A stretch of 64,000 nt of DNA from Streptomyces rugosispiralis (GCF_024505145.1 NZ_JANIAA010000012.1:62001-126000), one strand, 5' to 3'. Shown: positions 14,954 to 23,917, counted from the stretch's first letter. Numbers and translations: made by a program. The notes: generated from the sequence alone by a model not told the origin.

Positions 14954-16490
14954 GTAGCTCCGGGTCGAAGACCTTGTTGCCCTTGCCGCCCGGCAGGGCA
15001 ACGACCGCGTTCAGCACCTTCTTGATCGCTTCGCGCTTCTGCGTCAGGGTCTTCGAGCCCCATGACTTCGCGATGTCCTCCTGGGCGGCCTCCGCCTCGG
15101 CCTTCAGCGCCTCGTGCTTGGCCTGATCGGCCCGGAGTTCCTTGATTCGTCGCTCAAACACGGGAAGGTTGCGGAAGAACGCCTCATCGTCGATAGCCGT
15201 GTCCTCGTCGTCGTGCCAACGGCGCTCCAGCTCATTGCGGCTCTTGATGGCCCGCTCAAGTGTGTCGGCCTTGTCCCAGTCCGGCACGTCCTTGGCCTTG
15301 CTCGCTGCCTCCTTCTCCAGCTTCGCGACCACCAGTCTCTCTATGGCGTCGTCGGTCTTGTCGCCTCGCTTGTACGTCTTGTTGCAGCCGCCATCCACCG
15401 TCTTCTTGCACATGTACGCGTGCCGGTACTTCAGCCAGTCATTCGCCTTGATGCCAATCATCTTGTTGTTGCACGTCGTGCCGTCCTCCAGCACGTTGCC
15501 GCAGCGGAGAATGCCGGTCAGCAGGTACTTGTGGACCAGACCACCACGTGGCATCCCAGTGCCATGACCCCTCTCCCTGATCTTGGCTGTGATGGCGAAC
15601 CATTGTTTCGGAGTGACGATGGCGTCCCACTCGCCCACAATCGGCTGGTCGTCCCCGTCACGGACCAACTCGCCTTTGATTTCTCGGTAGCCGCAGAGCC
15701 GTGGGTTCACGAGCACCTGCTTGACGGTCTGGTACTGGAAGGGGTTGCCGCGACTGGTGATGAAACCCGCTTCCTTCCACCTTCGAGTGATCTCCGAGAC
15801 GGATGCTCCAGCGATCACGTCCTCTACGGCTTCACGGATTGCCTTGGCCTCCTCTGGACGCAGCGTGATCTTGTCGTCCTCCCAACCGAAGGGGCGCCAC
15901 GCTGCGACGGACTGACCTCGGAGCGCGCGGTTGCGGTGACTGTTCCGGGTGCGTCGCTGCTTCTTCCTCGTTTCGCTGAGCGACATGGCGACGCCCACCA
16001 GCCCCTTGATCTCGAACCCCTCCGCGTACAGGTCCTGTACGCCGTTCGAGTCGTGGTAGACGCGCCCCTCTTGTGAAGTGAACGCCTTCAGGTAGCGCTC
16101 CCAGTCACTCGGGCGCCGGTAGAGGCGGTCATCGTTCACCGCCATGACCCCGTGGATGGGGTAGCCCTCGGGTGTCGTCGCTGTGGCGAGGTCGTTGAGT
16201 AGCTGTTCGAAGTCGTCTCGAACAACGCTCTCTTTGCTCGCGCTCTTGTCGTTGTCCGTGTAGCGGTAGACGACCAGCCAGCCCAGCTTGCGGGCGTTGT
16301 CGGTCATGCCGCGGTGCTGGTCCTCGATGCCATGAGCGTCCTTCACCCGGCCGTCGAACGAGATCCGTGCGTAGCAGACAACGCATTTGAGGGTGGGGTC
16401 CGCCGCCAGCATGGTCCGGACTTCCTCGACGGACGGTACCCCCTCGGGGACTCCTCGCAGCCTGCTGATGACCTCATCGCGCTTGCCCAC
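14925..16490 (-). CDS. large serine recombinase (integrase of the element)
   Basis: A 521-residue serine integrase. The resolvase-type catalytic domain starts with CVVCYARIS, the nucleophile being Ser44, followed by the DKSASKESVVRDDFEQLL segment. Next come a recombinase domain (PFGWEDDKITLRPEEAKAIR), a zinc ribbon (CGNVLEDGTTC with YMCKKTVDGGC near residues 335-375) and a coiled-coil region near residues 420-490. These domains bind attP and attB and drive unidirectional integration. The gene starts at a GTG with an AGGGGGAA site, 75 bp from the right attachment core, the expected place for an integrase gene. Confidence 0.94.
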   Translation of the reverse strand: MGKRDEVISRLRGVPEGVPSVEEVRTMLAADPTLKCVVCYARISFDGRVKDAHGIEDQHRGMTDNARKLGWLVVYRYTDNDKSASKESVVRDDFEQLLNDLATATTPEGYPIHGVMAVNDDRLYRRPSDWERYLKAFTSQEGRVYHDSNGVQDLYAEGFEIKGLVGVAMSLSETRKKQRRTRNSHRNRALRGQSVAAWRPFGWEDDKITLRPEEAKAIREAVEDVIAGASVSEITRRWKEAGFITSRGNPFQYQTVKQVLVNPRLCGYREIKGELVRDGDDQPIVGEWDAIVTPKQWFAITAKIRERGHGTGMPRGGLVHKYLLTGILRCGNVLEDGTTCNNKMIGIKANDWLKYRHAYMCKKTVDGGCNKTYKRGDKTDDAIERLVVAKLEKEAASKAKDVPDWDKADTLERAIKSRNELERRWHDDEDTAIDDEAFFRNLPVFERRIKELRADQAKHEALKAEAEAAQEDIAKSWGSKTLTQKREAIKKVLNAVVALPGGKGNKVFDPELLKPVWRTSE

Positions 16491-16565
16491 AGCTGTTCCC
16501 CCTCGCTCCGTAGCGGGCTGTTGGGAACGACCGTAGCGTATGTGTGGGTTCTAATAATGCTCAGT

Positions 16566-16577
16566 TCGATGAAGATC
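16566..16577 (+). other. right attachment core
   Basis: TCGATGAAGATC, identical to 6894-6905 in thiC. Element DNA lies to the left (with ATGCT at 16557-16561) and the displaced chromosomal thiC tail lies to the right. The phased 12-bp identity and equal tail lengths mark it as the right junction. Confidence 0.75.
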
Positions 16578-16709
16578 TCCCAGGACATCCGCCGCGAGCA
16601 CGGCGGCGCGATGGACGCGGTGGCGGCGGAGGCGGAGGCCGGTATGGCCCAGAAGTCCAAGGAGTTCGCGGAGGCGGGCAACCGCGTGTATCTGCCGATC
16701 GCGGACTGA
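16566..16709 (+). pseudogene. thiC: displaced 3' end of thiC
   Basis: The frame from the core reads SMKIS and then 42 further residues ending in LPIAD and a stop. It aligns without gaps to the last 43 residues of the ThiC encoded at 5268-7037. It has no start codon context or upstream domain of its own. It is the native C-terminal coding segment of thiC left on the far side of the integrated element, and excision would restore it to the gene. Confidence 0.93.
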
Positions 16710-16842
16710 GGCGCGGACGCGCAGGCCGAAATCGCGGGTGGAGCCCGGCAAAGCGGCGCCTGCGGATTGAACCAGGCGATACGCTGCGGGATGGGTCCGA
16801 AGCCGCAACTTGGATTTGCGACTTCGGACCCTCTGCATGCCG

Positions 16843-17271
16843 CTACGCGGGCGGAAGCTCAGCCACGTAGACCGGGTTGCCGCTGTCCGTCAGTCCGTTC
16901 TGACGGATGCAGCGGTGCTTCTGGAGAAAGCGCAGACAGTCGTGCACCCGCTGCCGGGTGAGCCCCGTCTTGGCCGAGAGCGTCTCCGGCGAATGGCCGA
17001 TCTGTCCGGTTGAAGGGCAGGCACGCGGGTTTGGTGCAGCCGTTCACCAGGAGGATAAGTGCTTCGAGATCGACGAGCTGCAAGTCTCGGCGCCATTCCC
17101 TACCTGCGGGAAGGCTGAGACTGTGACTTCCAGTCACAGTCTCAAGAGACTCCCGCCGTTCCTCCGGCACATGGTCGAGCAGAGCCTTTCGTGTCGTGGT
17201 GTAGCCGAGTTCTCGGCACACATCGGCAGCTGGGAACCAGTGCTCTCCGTTGGGCACCGGCCGCGCGGTGT
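16843..17271 (-). pseudogene. decayed Bro-N antirepressor-like gene
   Basis: Reading leftward from the serine hydrolase stop there is a Bro-N-like domain: GEHWFPAADVCRELGYTT, then LQLVDLEALILLVNGCTKPAC, residues typical of phage antirepressors. After LPF the frame shifts and a winged-helix-like segment follows (SPETLSAKTGLTRQRVHDCL) ending in VAELPPA and a TAG at 16843. No start codon precedes the Bro-N part in a normal position. The best reading is one antirepressor-like gene with a truncated N-terminus, an internal deletion and a frameshift, possibly the trace of an older element near the thiC site. Confidence 0.6.
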
Positions 17272-18426
17272 TTACGTGGTGAGTGCGGTGACGACCCGGT
17301 TGGTCATCTCCTCCTGTGTGGTCAGGGGCGTCGGGGTGTACGACAGGACGAAGCGGAGGCCCAGGTCGCGGGTGGCGAACAGGCGGGTGCGGTAGCCGGC
17401 GGTCTCGCCGGTCTTGCCCCAGAACGTCACGCCGTTCACGGTGGCCGTCTGGAGGCCCAGGCTGTAGCGGGCGGGGCTGCCGTCCAGCATGCGTACGGAG
17501 TCGGGGGGCAGGGTGAAGAGCTTGTCCAGGGCGTGGGGCGGCAGCAACGCGCCGGAGAACAGGGCGGGCTGGAAGCGGAACAGGTCGTCGAGGGTCGAGA
17601 CCAGCTCGCCTTCGCCCCAGGCGGAGGACTGGTTGTACACGGTGACATCGCGCAGTGAGCCGTCGGTCATCCGTAGATAGCCGTGCACATGCGGGCCGTG
17701 GAGGCGGGGGTCCTGGCCCGGCAGCAGAGTCCTGGTGAGGCCCAGCGGGCGCAGGACGCGGGAGGCGATGGCCTGGCCGTAGGGGCGGGCGGTCAGCTTT
17801 TCGACGAGCAGGGCGAGCAGCACGTAGTTGATGCCCCGGTACTCCTGTTTGGTGCCCGGTGCGAACTTGAGCGGATCGTGCGTCACGGTCTCGACCCACT
17901 CCCGCGGTGTCCACCGGTCCCATCGGTGTTGCAGGACCGCTTCCGGAGTGCTGTCGTCCGGAATGCCCCGGTGGTCGGGGATCCCGCTGGTGTGGTTGAG
18001 CAACTGGGCCACGGTGATGCGGCGGGCGAAGTCGGCGGGCAGCAGGTCCGGGAGGTAGCGCCCGATGGGGGCGTCGAGCTCCACCCGTCCTTCGGCCCAC
18101 AGCTGGAGGACCACGGTGGCCACGAACGCCTTGGTGACGCTGCCCGCGCGGAACTGGTCGTCCGGGCGCACGGCCCGTCCGCTGGCGATGTCGGCCGTCC
18201 CTGCCGTGCCGTACCAGCCGCCTCCCCGGCGGCCGACGCGCAGTTGGGCTGAGGTGGCGGGCGGGTGGGCGAGATCGCTGATCGCGGCCTGGAGGGCGGC
18301 GTCGTCGGACGCGGTGGTCGATGCGGTGGACCTCGTCGCCGCGCGGGCGCCGGTGCTCCCGGCCACGGCCGACAGCGCCCCGGCCGCGCAACCGCCCATG
18401 AAGGTACGTCGGGTCAAGGAAGTCAT
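17272..18426 (-). CDS. Tat-exported serine hydrolase (beta-lactamase / D-Ala-D-Ala carboxypeptidase class C)
   Basis: A 384-residue penicillin-binding-like hydrolase. A twin-arginine signal (LTRRTFMGGCAAGALSAVAG) precedes the mature domain. The SXXK motif is AGSVTKAF, and the KTG motif is FWGKTGETAGYRT near the C-terminus. The YXN position normally read as YSN before NYVLL is here EYRGINYVLL, so the usual asparagine is missing; activity may be altered. The ATG at 18426 places the twin arginine properly. The stop abuts the decayed Bro-N gene. Confidence 0.86.
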   Translation of the reverse strand: MTSLTRRTFMGGCAAGALSAVAGSTGARAATRSTASTTASDDAALQAAISDLAHPPATSAQLRVGRRGGGWYGTAGTADIASGRAVRPDDQFRAGSVTKAFVATVVLQLWAEGRVELDAPIGRYLPDLLPADFARRITVAQLLNHTSGIPDHRGIPDDSTPEAVLQHRWDRWTPREWVETVTHDPLKFAPGTKQEYRGINYVLLALLVEKLTARPYGQAIASRVLRPLGLTRTLLPGQDPRLHGPHVHGYLRMTDGSLRDVTVYNQSSAWGEGELVSTLDDLFRFQPALFSGALLPPHALDKLFTLPPDSVRMLDGSPARYSLGLQTATVNGVTFWGKTGETAGYRTRLFATRDLGLRFVLSYTPTPLTTQEEMTNRVVTALTT

Positions 18427-18536
18427 GGTCAGCCATGTTGCCGAGGCCGCCGCGCCCGGCCATCCGGGATGACCCGCACACGCACCCCGACCGCACCCGC
18501 ACGGTGCCCGGACTCGCACCCGCGCCCGGCCCCTGG

Positions 18537-19385
18537 CTAGTCCGGCTGGTGCTCCGGGCCGCCGTAGTCGGGGCTGGTGTAGTCCGGGCTGGTGTAGCGG
18601 GGGCGGGACTTGGGGGCTTCGCCGTCGGTGCTGAAGCCGGGGCGGCTGTAGCCGAGGTGCGGGGTGCGGCTGACCGCCTCGGGGTTGGTCGGGACGTACG
18701 CGGCGGGGGACGGGGCCGAGGGATTGGCCAGGGCCTCGCGGAGGAACGGCAGGATGCCGCGCTCCAGCAGGGCATCGCGCCAGACCTCGCGTGCGCGGTC
18801 CACCTCCTCCAGCCGCTCGCTGCGCGCCTCGCCGCGGATCGCGCTGGAGCCGTTGCGCAGCGCGGTCAGGAGCAGTCCGACGGCGGCGATCAGGATGCCC
18901 GCGGCGGTCAGCGCGGCGAAGAACCAGCCCGCGGTGACCATCGGCTGGGCGATGGACGGGGCCGGGTCCAGGACGTTGAGCACGTAGCCGACGATGAGGA
19001 AGATGATCGCGGCGGCGCCGGCGAGCACCGGGGCCAGCACCGCGAGCATGGCGACGAGCCCCGCCCCCGCGGCGTCCTGCATCGCGCCGGCGAGCCCCAC
19101 CGTGCCGTCCGGCTGCTCGCGCCCGCCCACGTCCCCGGCGAGCGGGAAGAGCGGCGCGGGCTCACGCAGTCTGGCGCGAGTCTCGCGGTAGGCCTGGTAC
19201 TCGTCGGCCGCGCATGCCGCTATCGCGGCCGATGCCCCGAGCGCCATCGTGCGCAGCTGCTCGGCAGTGAGCCGCTGCCCGAGACCTCTGAGGTCCGGGC
19301 GACGGTCCGCGGTGCGCAGTGCCTCGTCGAGAACCCGCTCGAACTCCGGGCGGTCCTCGGTCAGCAGGTGCGGAGCGCTTTTCAT
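18537..19385 (-). CDS. two-helix membrane protein, function unknown
   Basis: A 282-residue protein: a soluble helical N-terminus (TEDRPEFERVLDEALRTADR), two membrane segments near residues 105-130 and 145-170, then a charged region (RSERLEEVDRAREVWRDALL) and a disordered Pro/Tyr tail with repeated YTSPDY. The ATG at 19385 has a GGGGGA site. No family is recognised. It is 110 bp upstream of the serine hydrolase gene on the same strand. Confidence 0.75.
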   Translation of the reverse strand: MKSAPHLLTEDRPEFERVLDEALRTADRRPDLRGLGQRLTAEQLRTMALGASAAIAACAADEYQAYRETRARLREPAPLFPLAGDVGGREQPDGTVGLAGAMQDAAGAGLVAMLAVLAPVLAGAAAIIFLIVGYVLNVLDPAPSIAQPMVTAGWFFAALTAAGILIAAVGLLLTALRNGSSAIRGEARSERLEEVDRAREVWRDALLERGILPFLREALANPSAPSPAAYVPTNPEAVSRTPHLGYSRPGFSTDGEAPKSRPRYTSPDYTSPDYGGPEHQPD

Positions 19386-19576
19386 GGTGCATCCCCCGAT
19401 GCTCCGTAGGGCCGTGACGACCGGCTTTCGCCGGGCAGTCGGGCGGAAACGGAGGAGAGCCTGCGACGGATAAGCCGATGGTAGAGCCGATCCGGCGCGG
19501 GGTGACAGCAAGTTTCCCGAATTGCTTACACGCCGGTGAAACTCTCTATCTGCCCCGGGCAGCGTCCGCTGAATCC

Positions 19577-20821
19577 TCAGTTCGGCAGGGGAAGTTGAAC
19601 GACCAGCAGTTTTCCGGCCATGGTGATGCCGCCGTCCATGGCCACCGCGAGATTGTCCGCGTAGACATGCGGGCCCTCGACCGCGGGCGTGCCGCCGTCC
19701 TCGCCGTCCTCGGAGCCGACCTCGCCGAGCAGATACGGGATGGGGCTGTGGCCGTGGACGATGCGCTCCCCGCCGTAGGCGTCGAGCAATTCGCGGACCG
19801 CCGTCGGCCCCGCGTCCTCGTCGCGGAAGGCGAACCGCTTGGTGAATTTGCGGAACAGGTCCCAGCACTCGTCGGCGTCGCTGCGCTGCAGCGTCTCGGT
19901 GACGGTGTCGTTGACGGCCTCGATCGAGTCGCCGTAATCCAGATAGGCGGTGGTGTCGGAGTGGACCAGCAGATGGCCGTCCTCCTCCGCCATCGCGTCC
20001 AGCCGGGACATCCACTGGAGATGGTGGTCCTCGAGCCGCTCCATATCGCTGCGCTGGCCGCCGTTGAGCAGCCAGGCCGCCTGGAAGGATGCCGTTCCGG
20101 CACCGGAGTTGACCGGCGTGTCGCCGAACCGCTTGGCGCCGATCAGCAGCAGCTCGTGATTGCCCATCAGCGCCTTGCAGTAGCCGCCCGCGGCGGCGGC
20201 CTCGGCGGAGAGCTGCATGACCAGGTCGATGACGCCGATGCCGTCCGGGCCGCGGTCGGTGAAGTCGCCGAGGAACCACAACCGGGCGTTCCCCGCGGAC
20301 CAGTTGCCCTTGGCGTCGATCAGGCCCTCGGCGGCGAGCGCCTCGCGCAGCTCCTCGTGGTAGCCGTGGACATCGCCCACGACGTACAGCGGACCGGGGC
20401 CCTCGTCCTGGGCCAGCGGGCCGTCCTCGGGCTCGGGCACCGTGGTGAGCGCCACCGTGGGGCGGTCCTGCGGCGGGACGAGCGGGGTGTCCGGGATGGT
20501 GTGCCCCGGGCCCAGGACCGGGAGCCGCTCGGTCGGGGTGTACTCGGCGGGCAGGGGCGTGGGCGCGTCCGGCGCGGGCGCCCCGGGCGCCGGAGCACCA
20601 GGAGCGGATACGCCGGGCACGGGCGCCTCGGGCGCCGGCGCGGGCTGCGGTACGGGCGCGGTGGTGCCCGGCGCGGCGGGCACGGACCCGGGCGGCACGG
20701 CTCCGGGCGGCACGGCTCCGGGCGCGCTCATGCCGGGCGGGGTGTACGCCCCGTACGCGAGCACAGGAGGGATCGCAGCCGTGGTCCCTGCCGTGGCTTC
20801 CAGACCGGCCCCCTGAGTCAT
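19577..20821 (-). CDS. PPP-family metallophosphoesterase with Pro/Ala-rich N-terminus
   Basis: A 414-residue enzyme. The first 140 residues are low complexity, with PGAVPPGAVPPGSVP and GAPAPGAPAPDAP repeats. The catalytic domain follows: GDVHG (residues 149-153), LGDFTDRGPDG, MGNHELLLIG, and a metal-binding HSDTTAYLD with a later VHGHSPI. These are the motifs of calcineurin-like serine/threonine phosphatases and ApaH-type phosphoesterases. The substrate is unknown. The start is the ATG after GGAGGGG; an in-frame ATG five codons upstream is less well placed. Confidence 0.88.
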   Translation of the reverse strand: MTQGAGLEATAGTTAAIPPVLAYGAYTPPGMSAPGAVPPGAVPPGSVPAAPGTTAPVPQPAPAPEAPVPGVSAPGAPAPGAPAPDAPTPLPAEYTPTERLPVLGPGHTIPDTPLVPPQDRPTVALTTVPEPEDGPLAQDEGPGPLYVVGDVHGYHEELREALAAEGLIDAKGNWSAGNARLWFLGDFTDRGPDGIGVIDLVMQLSAEAAAAGGYCKALMGNHELLLIGAKRFGDTPVNSGAGTASFQAAWLLNGGQRSDMERLEDHHLQWMSRLDAMAEEDGHLLVHSDTTAYLDYGDSIEAVNDTVTETLQRSDADECWDLFRKFTKRFAFRDEDAGPTAVRELLDAYGGERIVHGHSPIPYLLGEVGSEDGEDGGTPAVEGPHVYADNLAVAMDGGITMAGKLLVVQLPLPN

Positions 20822-21052
20822 CGACCCCTCCACCATCACGCCGCCGTGCCACCTTGTGGACCTTGCCTGGTCGACGGCGGTCCGCGGTGTCGTCCGCCCA
20901 TCATAGGAATGACCGTGAGGGCTTGTGACGCACCAGGGTGCCGTCAATCGCTGCTCTCTCCTGCTTCGTCGGACTTTTATCCCGGATTGGCCCAGTAGGG
21001 GAACCCCATTGGCATCAGGTCCTCCTCGGGTCATCCTTGAGTCGCCCTCAGA

Positions 21053-22153
21053 TCAGCCTCCAGCGCGGCTGCGCGGGGCGCTGACCGTCGTACGCGGCGG
21101 ACGGCGCTGTGAGGACGTCCGCACCATCAATTCGGTGGGTATGACCTGCTCAACGGGCTGGTCGGTATCCAGGCCCTCGATGGCGTCGATGAGCAACTGG
21201 ACGACCGCCGTGCCGATCCGGCGAGGTTTGAGTGAGAGGGTCGTGATGGGCGGCTCGGTGGTGCGGTAGACGGTCGATTCGCTGCAGCACACCAGCAGCA
21301 GATCGTCCGGGACCCGCAGTCCGTAGCGGCGGGCGGCGGCGAGCAGATCGGTGCCGTTGGGGTCGAAGAGGCCGTAGACCGCGTCGGGGCGGTCCGGGCG
21401 GGCGAGCAGCCGGTCGGCGGCGACGGCACCGGCACATGGGTCGTGGGCCGAGTACGCCTCATAGACCGGATCCTGTCCCACCCGTTCGCACCACTGCAGG
21501 TACGCCGTGGTGGAGAGCCGGGTGTAGGTGTCGGTGGAGGTCCCGGTGAGCAGTCCGATCCGGCGGGCGCCGGCCTCGGCGAGATGGTCGAGCAGTCCCA
21601 GCACCGCCGCCTCGTGGTCGTTGTCGACCCAGGCGGTGACGGGGAGGGCACCGGTCGGGCGGCCGTCGCTGACGACGGGGATGCCCTGGCGTAAGAGCTC
21701 GGTGACGACCGGATCGTGGTCGGAGGGGTCGATCACCACGGTCCCGTCGAGGGCGACGTTGGACCACACGTCGTGGCGGGAGGTGGCGGGGAGGATGACG
21801 AGGGCGTAGCCGCGGGCCAGCGCGGCGGAGGTGGCGGCTCGCGCCATCTCGGCGAAGTAGGCGAACTCGGTGAAGGTGAAAGGTTCATCCCCGTACGTGG
21901 TCACGGTCAGGCCGATGAGGCCGGACTTGCCGGTACGGAGGGTGCGGGCCGCTGCGGACGGGCGATAGCCCAGCCGCTCGGCGACCTCGCGGACATGGCG
22001 GCGGGTGGCCTCCGGGAGCCGGCCCTTGCCGTTGAGCGCGTCGGAGACGGTCGTGATGGAGACCCCGGCGGCGGCGGCCACGTCCCGGATGCCCGCCCGC
22101 CCTAACCGGCGGCCGGCCGACCGGCTCACCTGGTGCTTCCCTGCTGCTGTCAT
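21053..22153 (-). CDS. LacI-family transcriptional regulator
   Basis: A 366-residue repressor. The helix-turn-helix is IRDVAAAAGVSITTVSDALN at about residues 22-41 with the hinge helix near GYRPSAAARTLRTGKS. A periplasmic-binding-like effector domain fills residues 80-340 (LIGLTVTTYGDEPF..., DAVYGLFDPNGTDLLAAARR). Such proteins usually respond to sugars, but no sugar genes adjoin it here. The gap to hisC upstream is divergent. Confidence 0.9.
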   Translation of the reverse strand: MTAAGKHQVSRSAGRRLGRAGIRDVAAAAGVSITTVSDALNGKGRLPEATRRHVREVAERLGYRPSAAARTLRTGKSGLIGLTVTTYGDEPFTFTEFAYFAEMARAATSAALARGYALVILPATSRHDVWSNVALDGTVVIDPSDHDPVVTELLRQGIPVVSDGRPTGALPVTAWVDNDHEAAVLGLLDHLAEAGARRIGLLTGTSTDTYTRLSTTAYLQWCERVGQDPVYEAYSAHDPCAGAVAADRLLARPDRPDAVYGLFDPNGTDLLAAARRYGLRVPDDLLLVCCSESTVYRTTEPPITTLSLKPRRIGTAVVQLLIDAIEGLDTDQPVEQVIPTELMVRTSSQRRPPRTTVSAPRSRAGG

Positions 22154-22558
22154 GGCCAGCCGATAGTAGGGCGCGGGTGGGAGGGTTGCGCGATTCCGCC
22201 ATCGGTATTCGGAAGGCACGTTTCTGCATGAGCGCCTTCCTCAATTCCCTTGGAAGTGAAGCCAGTTGGGGGTTCCACCGGGCCTCTGATCGCCCCTGGC
22301 ATATCCATGCCTGCTGATTGATACATGTCTCGAAGAGGTCTCAACTCACCTGCACGGGTGATGCGCGCCACGGCGCTCGCCACCGGCGCGCGTGAAAAAG
22401 CGGGGCGCTCCCCCCGGTGGGTACGCGGGCGCCGGGGGCGGATACGCGGCGGCGCCCGGCGGGTACGCGAGACGGGGGAATCCTCATAAGGTGTGCAGTA
22501 TTGCCGTGTGCGAACGCTGTGCACGGCCCGGGACAGGATGGGTCGAGGAGGACTGTCG
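22154..22558. other. divergent intergenic region between the LacI gene and hisC
   Basis: No gene is visible in these 405 bases. A GGNGGGTACGCG-like phrase recurs three times near 22420-22470, and GTGTGCGAACGCTGTGCAC lies 50 bp before hisC. No clear LacI operator was identified. Confidence 0.5.
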
Positions 22559-23638
22559 GTGACCGAGAAGAGCCCCAAGCTGCGCGCCGCGCTGGACGGC
22601 ATTCCGACGTACAAGCCCGGTAAGCCGGCCGCCGCGGGCGGCCCCCTGGCCTTCAAGCTCTCCTCCAACGAGAACCCCTATCCGCCGCTGGCCGGGGTGC
22701 TGGAGACCGCCGCGAACGCCGCCGCCTCCTTCAACCGCTACCCGGACCTCGCCTGCACCGCGCTGATCGCCGAGCTGGCGAGCCGCTTCGACGTACCGCT
22801 GGAGCATCTGGCCACCGGGACCGGCTCGGTCGGGGTGGCCCAGCAGCTGGTCCAGTCCACGGCGGGGCCGGGCGATGAGGTGATCTACGCCTGGCGGTCC
22901 TTCGAGGCATATCCGATCATCACTCAGATCGCCGGGGCCACATCGGTGCGGGTCCCGCTGAACGACGCCGAGGAGCACGACCTGGAGGCGATGGCGGACG
23001 CCATCACCGACCGCACCCGGCTGATTTTCGTCTGTAACCCCAACAACCCGACCAGCACCGTGGTGCGCCGGGAGGCGCTGGAGCGGTTCCTGGACCGGGT
23101 GCCGTCCGATGTGCTGGTGGTGCTGGACGAGGCGTACATCGAGTTCATCCGGGACGAGCGGGTCCCCAACGGGATCGATCTCTACCGGGACCGGCCGAAT
23201 GTGTGCGTGCTGCGCACCTTCTCCAAGGCGTACGGCCTGGCCGGGCTGCGGGTCGGCTTCGCGATCGCCCATGAGCCGGTGGCGGCGGCGCTGCGCAAGA
23301 CCGCGGTGCCGTTCGGCGTCAGCCAGCTCGCCCAGGACGCGGCGGTGGCCTCGCTGCGCAGCGAGGACGCGCTGCGGGAGCGGGTGGACGCCCTGGTCAC
23401 CGAGCGGGGCCGGGTGTGGGATGCGCTGACCGCCCAGGGGTGGACGGTCCCGGACTCGCAGGCGAACTTCGTCTGGCTGCGGCTGGGGGAGCGCACGGCC
23501 GACTTCGCGGCGGTCTGCGAGACGGCGGGCGTGGTGGTCCGTCCGTTCCCGGGTGAGGGGGTGCGGGTGACCATCGGCGAGCGCGAGGCGAACGAGATCT
23601 TCCTGCGGACGGCGGAGGAGTACCGCAAGGAGCTCTGA
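22559..23638 (+). CDS. hisC: histidinol-phosphate aminotransferase
   Basis: A 359-residue class I/II aminotransferase. LSSNENPYPPL near the N-terminus, FVCNPNNPTSTVV in the middle and LRTFSKAYGLAGLRVG with the PLP lysine at Lys223 are diagnostic of HisC-type enzymes, which convert imidazole acetol phosphate and glutamate to histidinol phosphate. The GTG start follows GAGGAGGA. It stands alone rather than in a his operon, so it may be a second copy also serving aromatic amino acids. Confidence 0.92.
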   Translation: MTEKSPKLRAALDGIPTYKPGKPAAAGGPLAFKLSSNENPYPPLAGVLETAANAAASFNRYPDLACTALIAELASRFDVPLEHLATGTGSVGVAQQLVQSTAGPGDEVIYAWRSFEAYPIITQIAGATSVRVPLNDAEEHDLEAMADAITDRTRLIFVCNPNNPTSTVVRREALERFLDRVPSDVLVVLDEAYIEFIRDERVPNGIDLYRDRPNVCVLRTFSKAYGLAGLRVGFAIAHEPVAAALRKTAVPFGVSQLAQDAAVASLRSEDALRERVDALVTERGRVWDALTAQGWTVPDSQANFVWLRLGERTADFAAVCETAGVVVRPFPGEGVRVTIGEREANEIFLRTAEEYRKEL

Positions 23639-23681
23639 GCTCGCGGCGGGTCGGCCACCGCGCGGGTCGCCCACCGCGCGG

Positions 23682-23714
23682 AGCGGCCGCCGGGCGGGAC
23701 TCCGCACGGCCGCT
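23682..23714 (+). terminator. hairpin after hisC
   Basis: AGCGGCCG (23682-23689) pairs with CGGCCGCT (23707-23714), loop of 17 bases, beginning 43 bp after the hisC stop. No U-tract follows, as is usual in Streptomyces. Confidence 0.45.
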
Positions 23715-23917
23715 GGGTGGGACGCCGCCTTCGGGGCTGCCGGCCCTCGGTGTGTCTGCTGAGGGCTCGTCCTGTCGAGGGCCGCGTCGGCAAGGGCGCT
23801 CGCAAGGGGCCCAACGGCCCTTCCGGAAGGTGCGCAGCATACCCATACGTGCCCCATTCGCCCCCTACCACCCCCGGTGGGAGGGGGCGAAGCCATGTGC
23901 GTATCATTGCTTGTGAA

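Larger units (their letters stand above)
6894..16577. mobile_element. AICE-type integrative and conjugative element inserted in thiC
   Basis: About 9.7 kb bounded by the direct repeat TCGATGAAGATC. It contains an HTH-TPR regulator, three small ORFs, a KorSA-like GntR repressor, a TraB/FtsK translocase, small transfer proteins, a RepSA-like initiator, and a serine recombinase adjacent to the right end and transcribed inward. This is the gene complement of an AICE, which transfers double-stranded DNA using one translocase and replicates after excision. The recombinase is a serine enzyme rather than the more common tyrosine integrase. The element appears complete, with no obvious disruption in its core genes. 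Confidence 0.9.
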
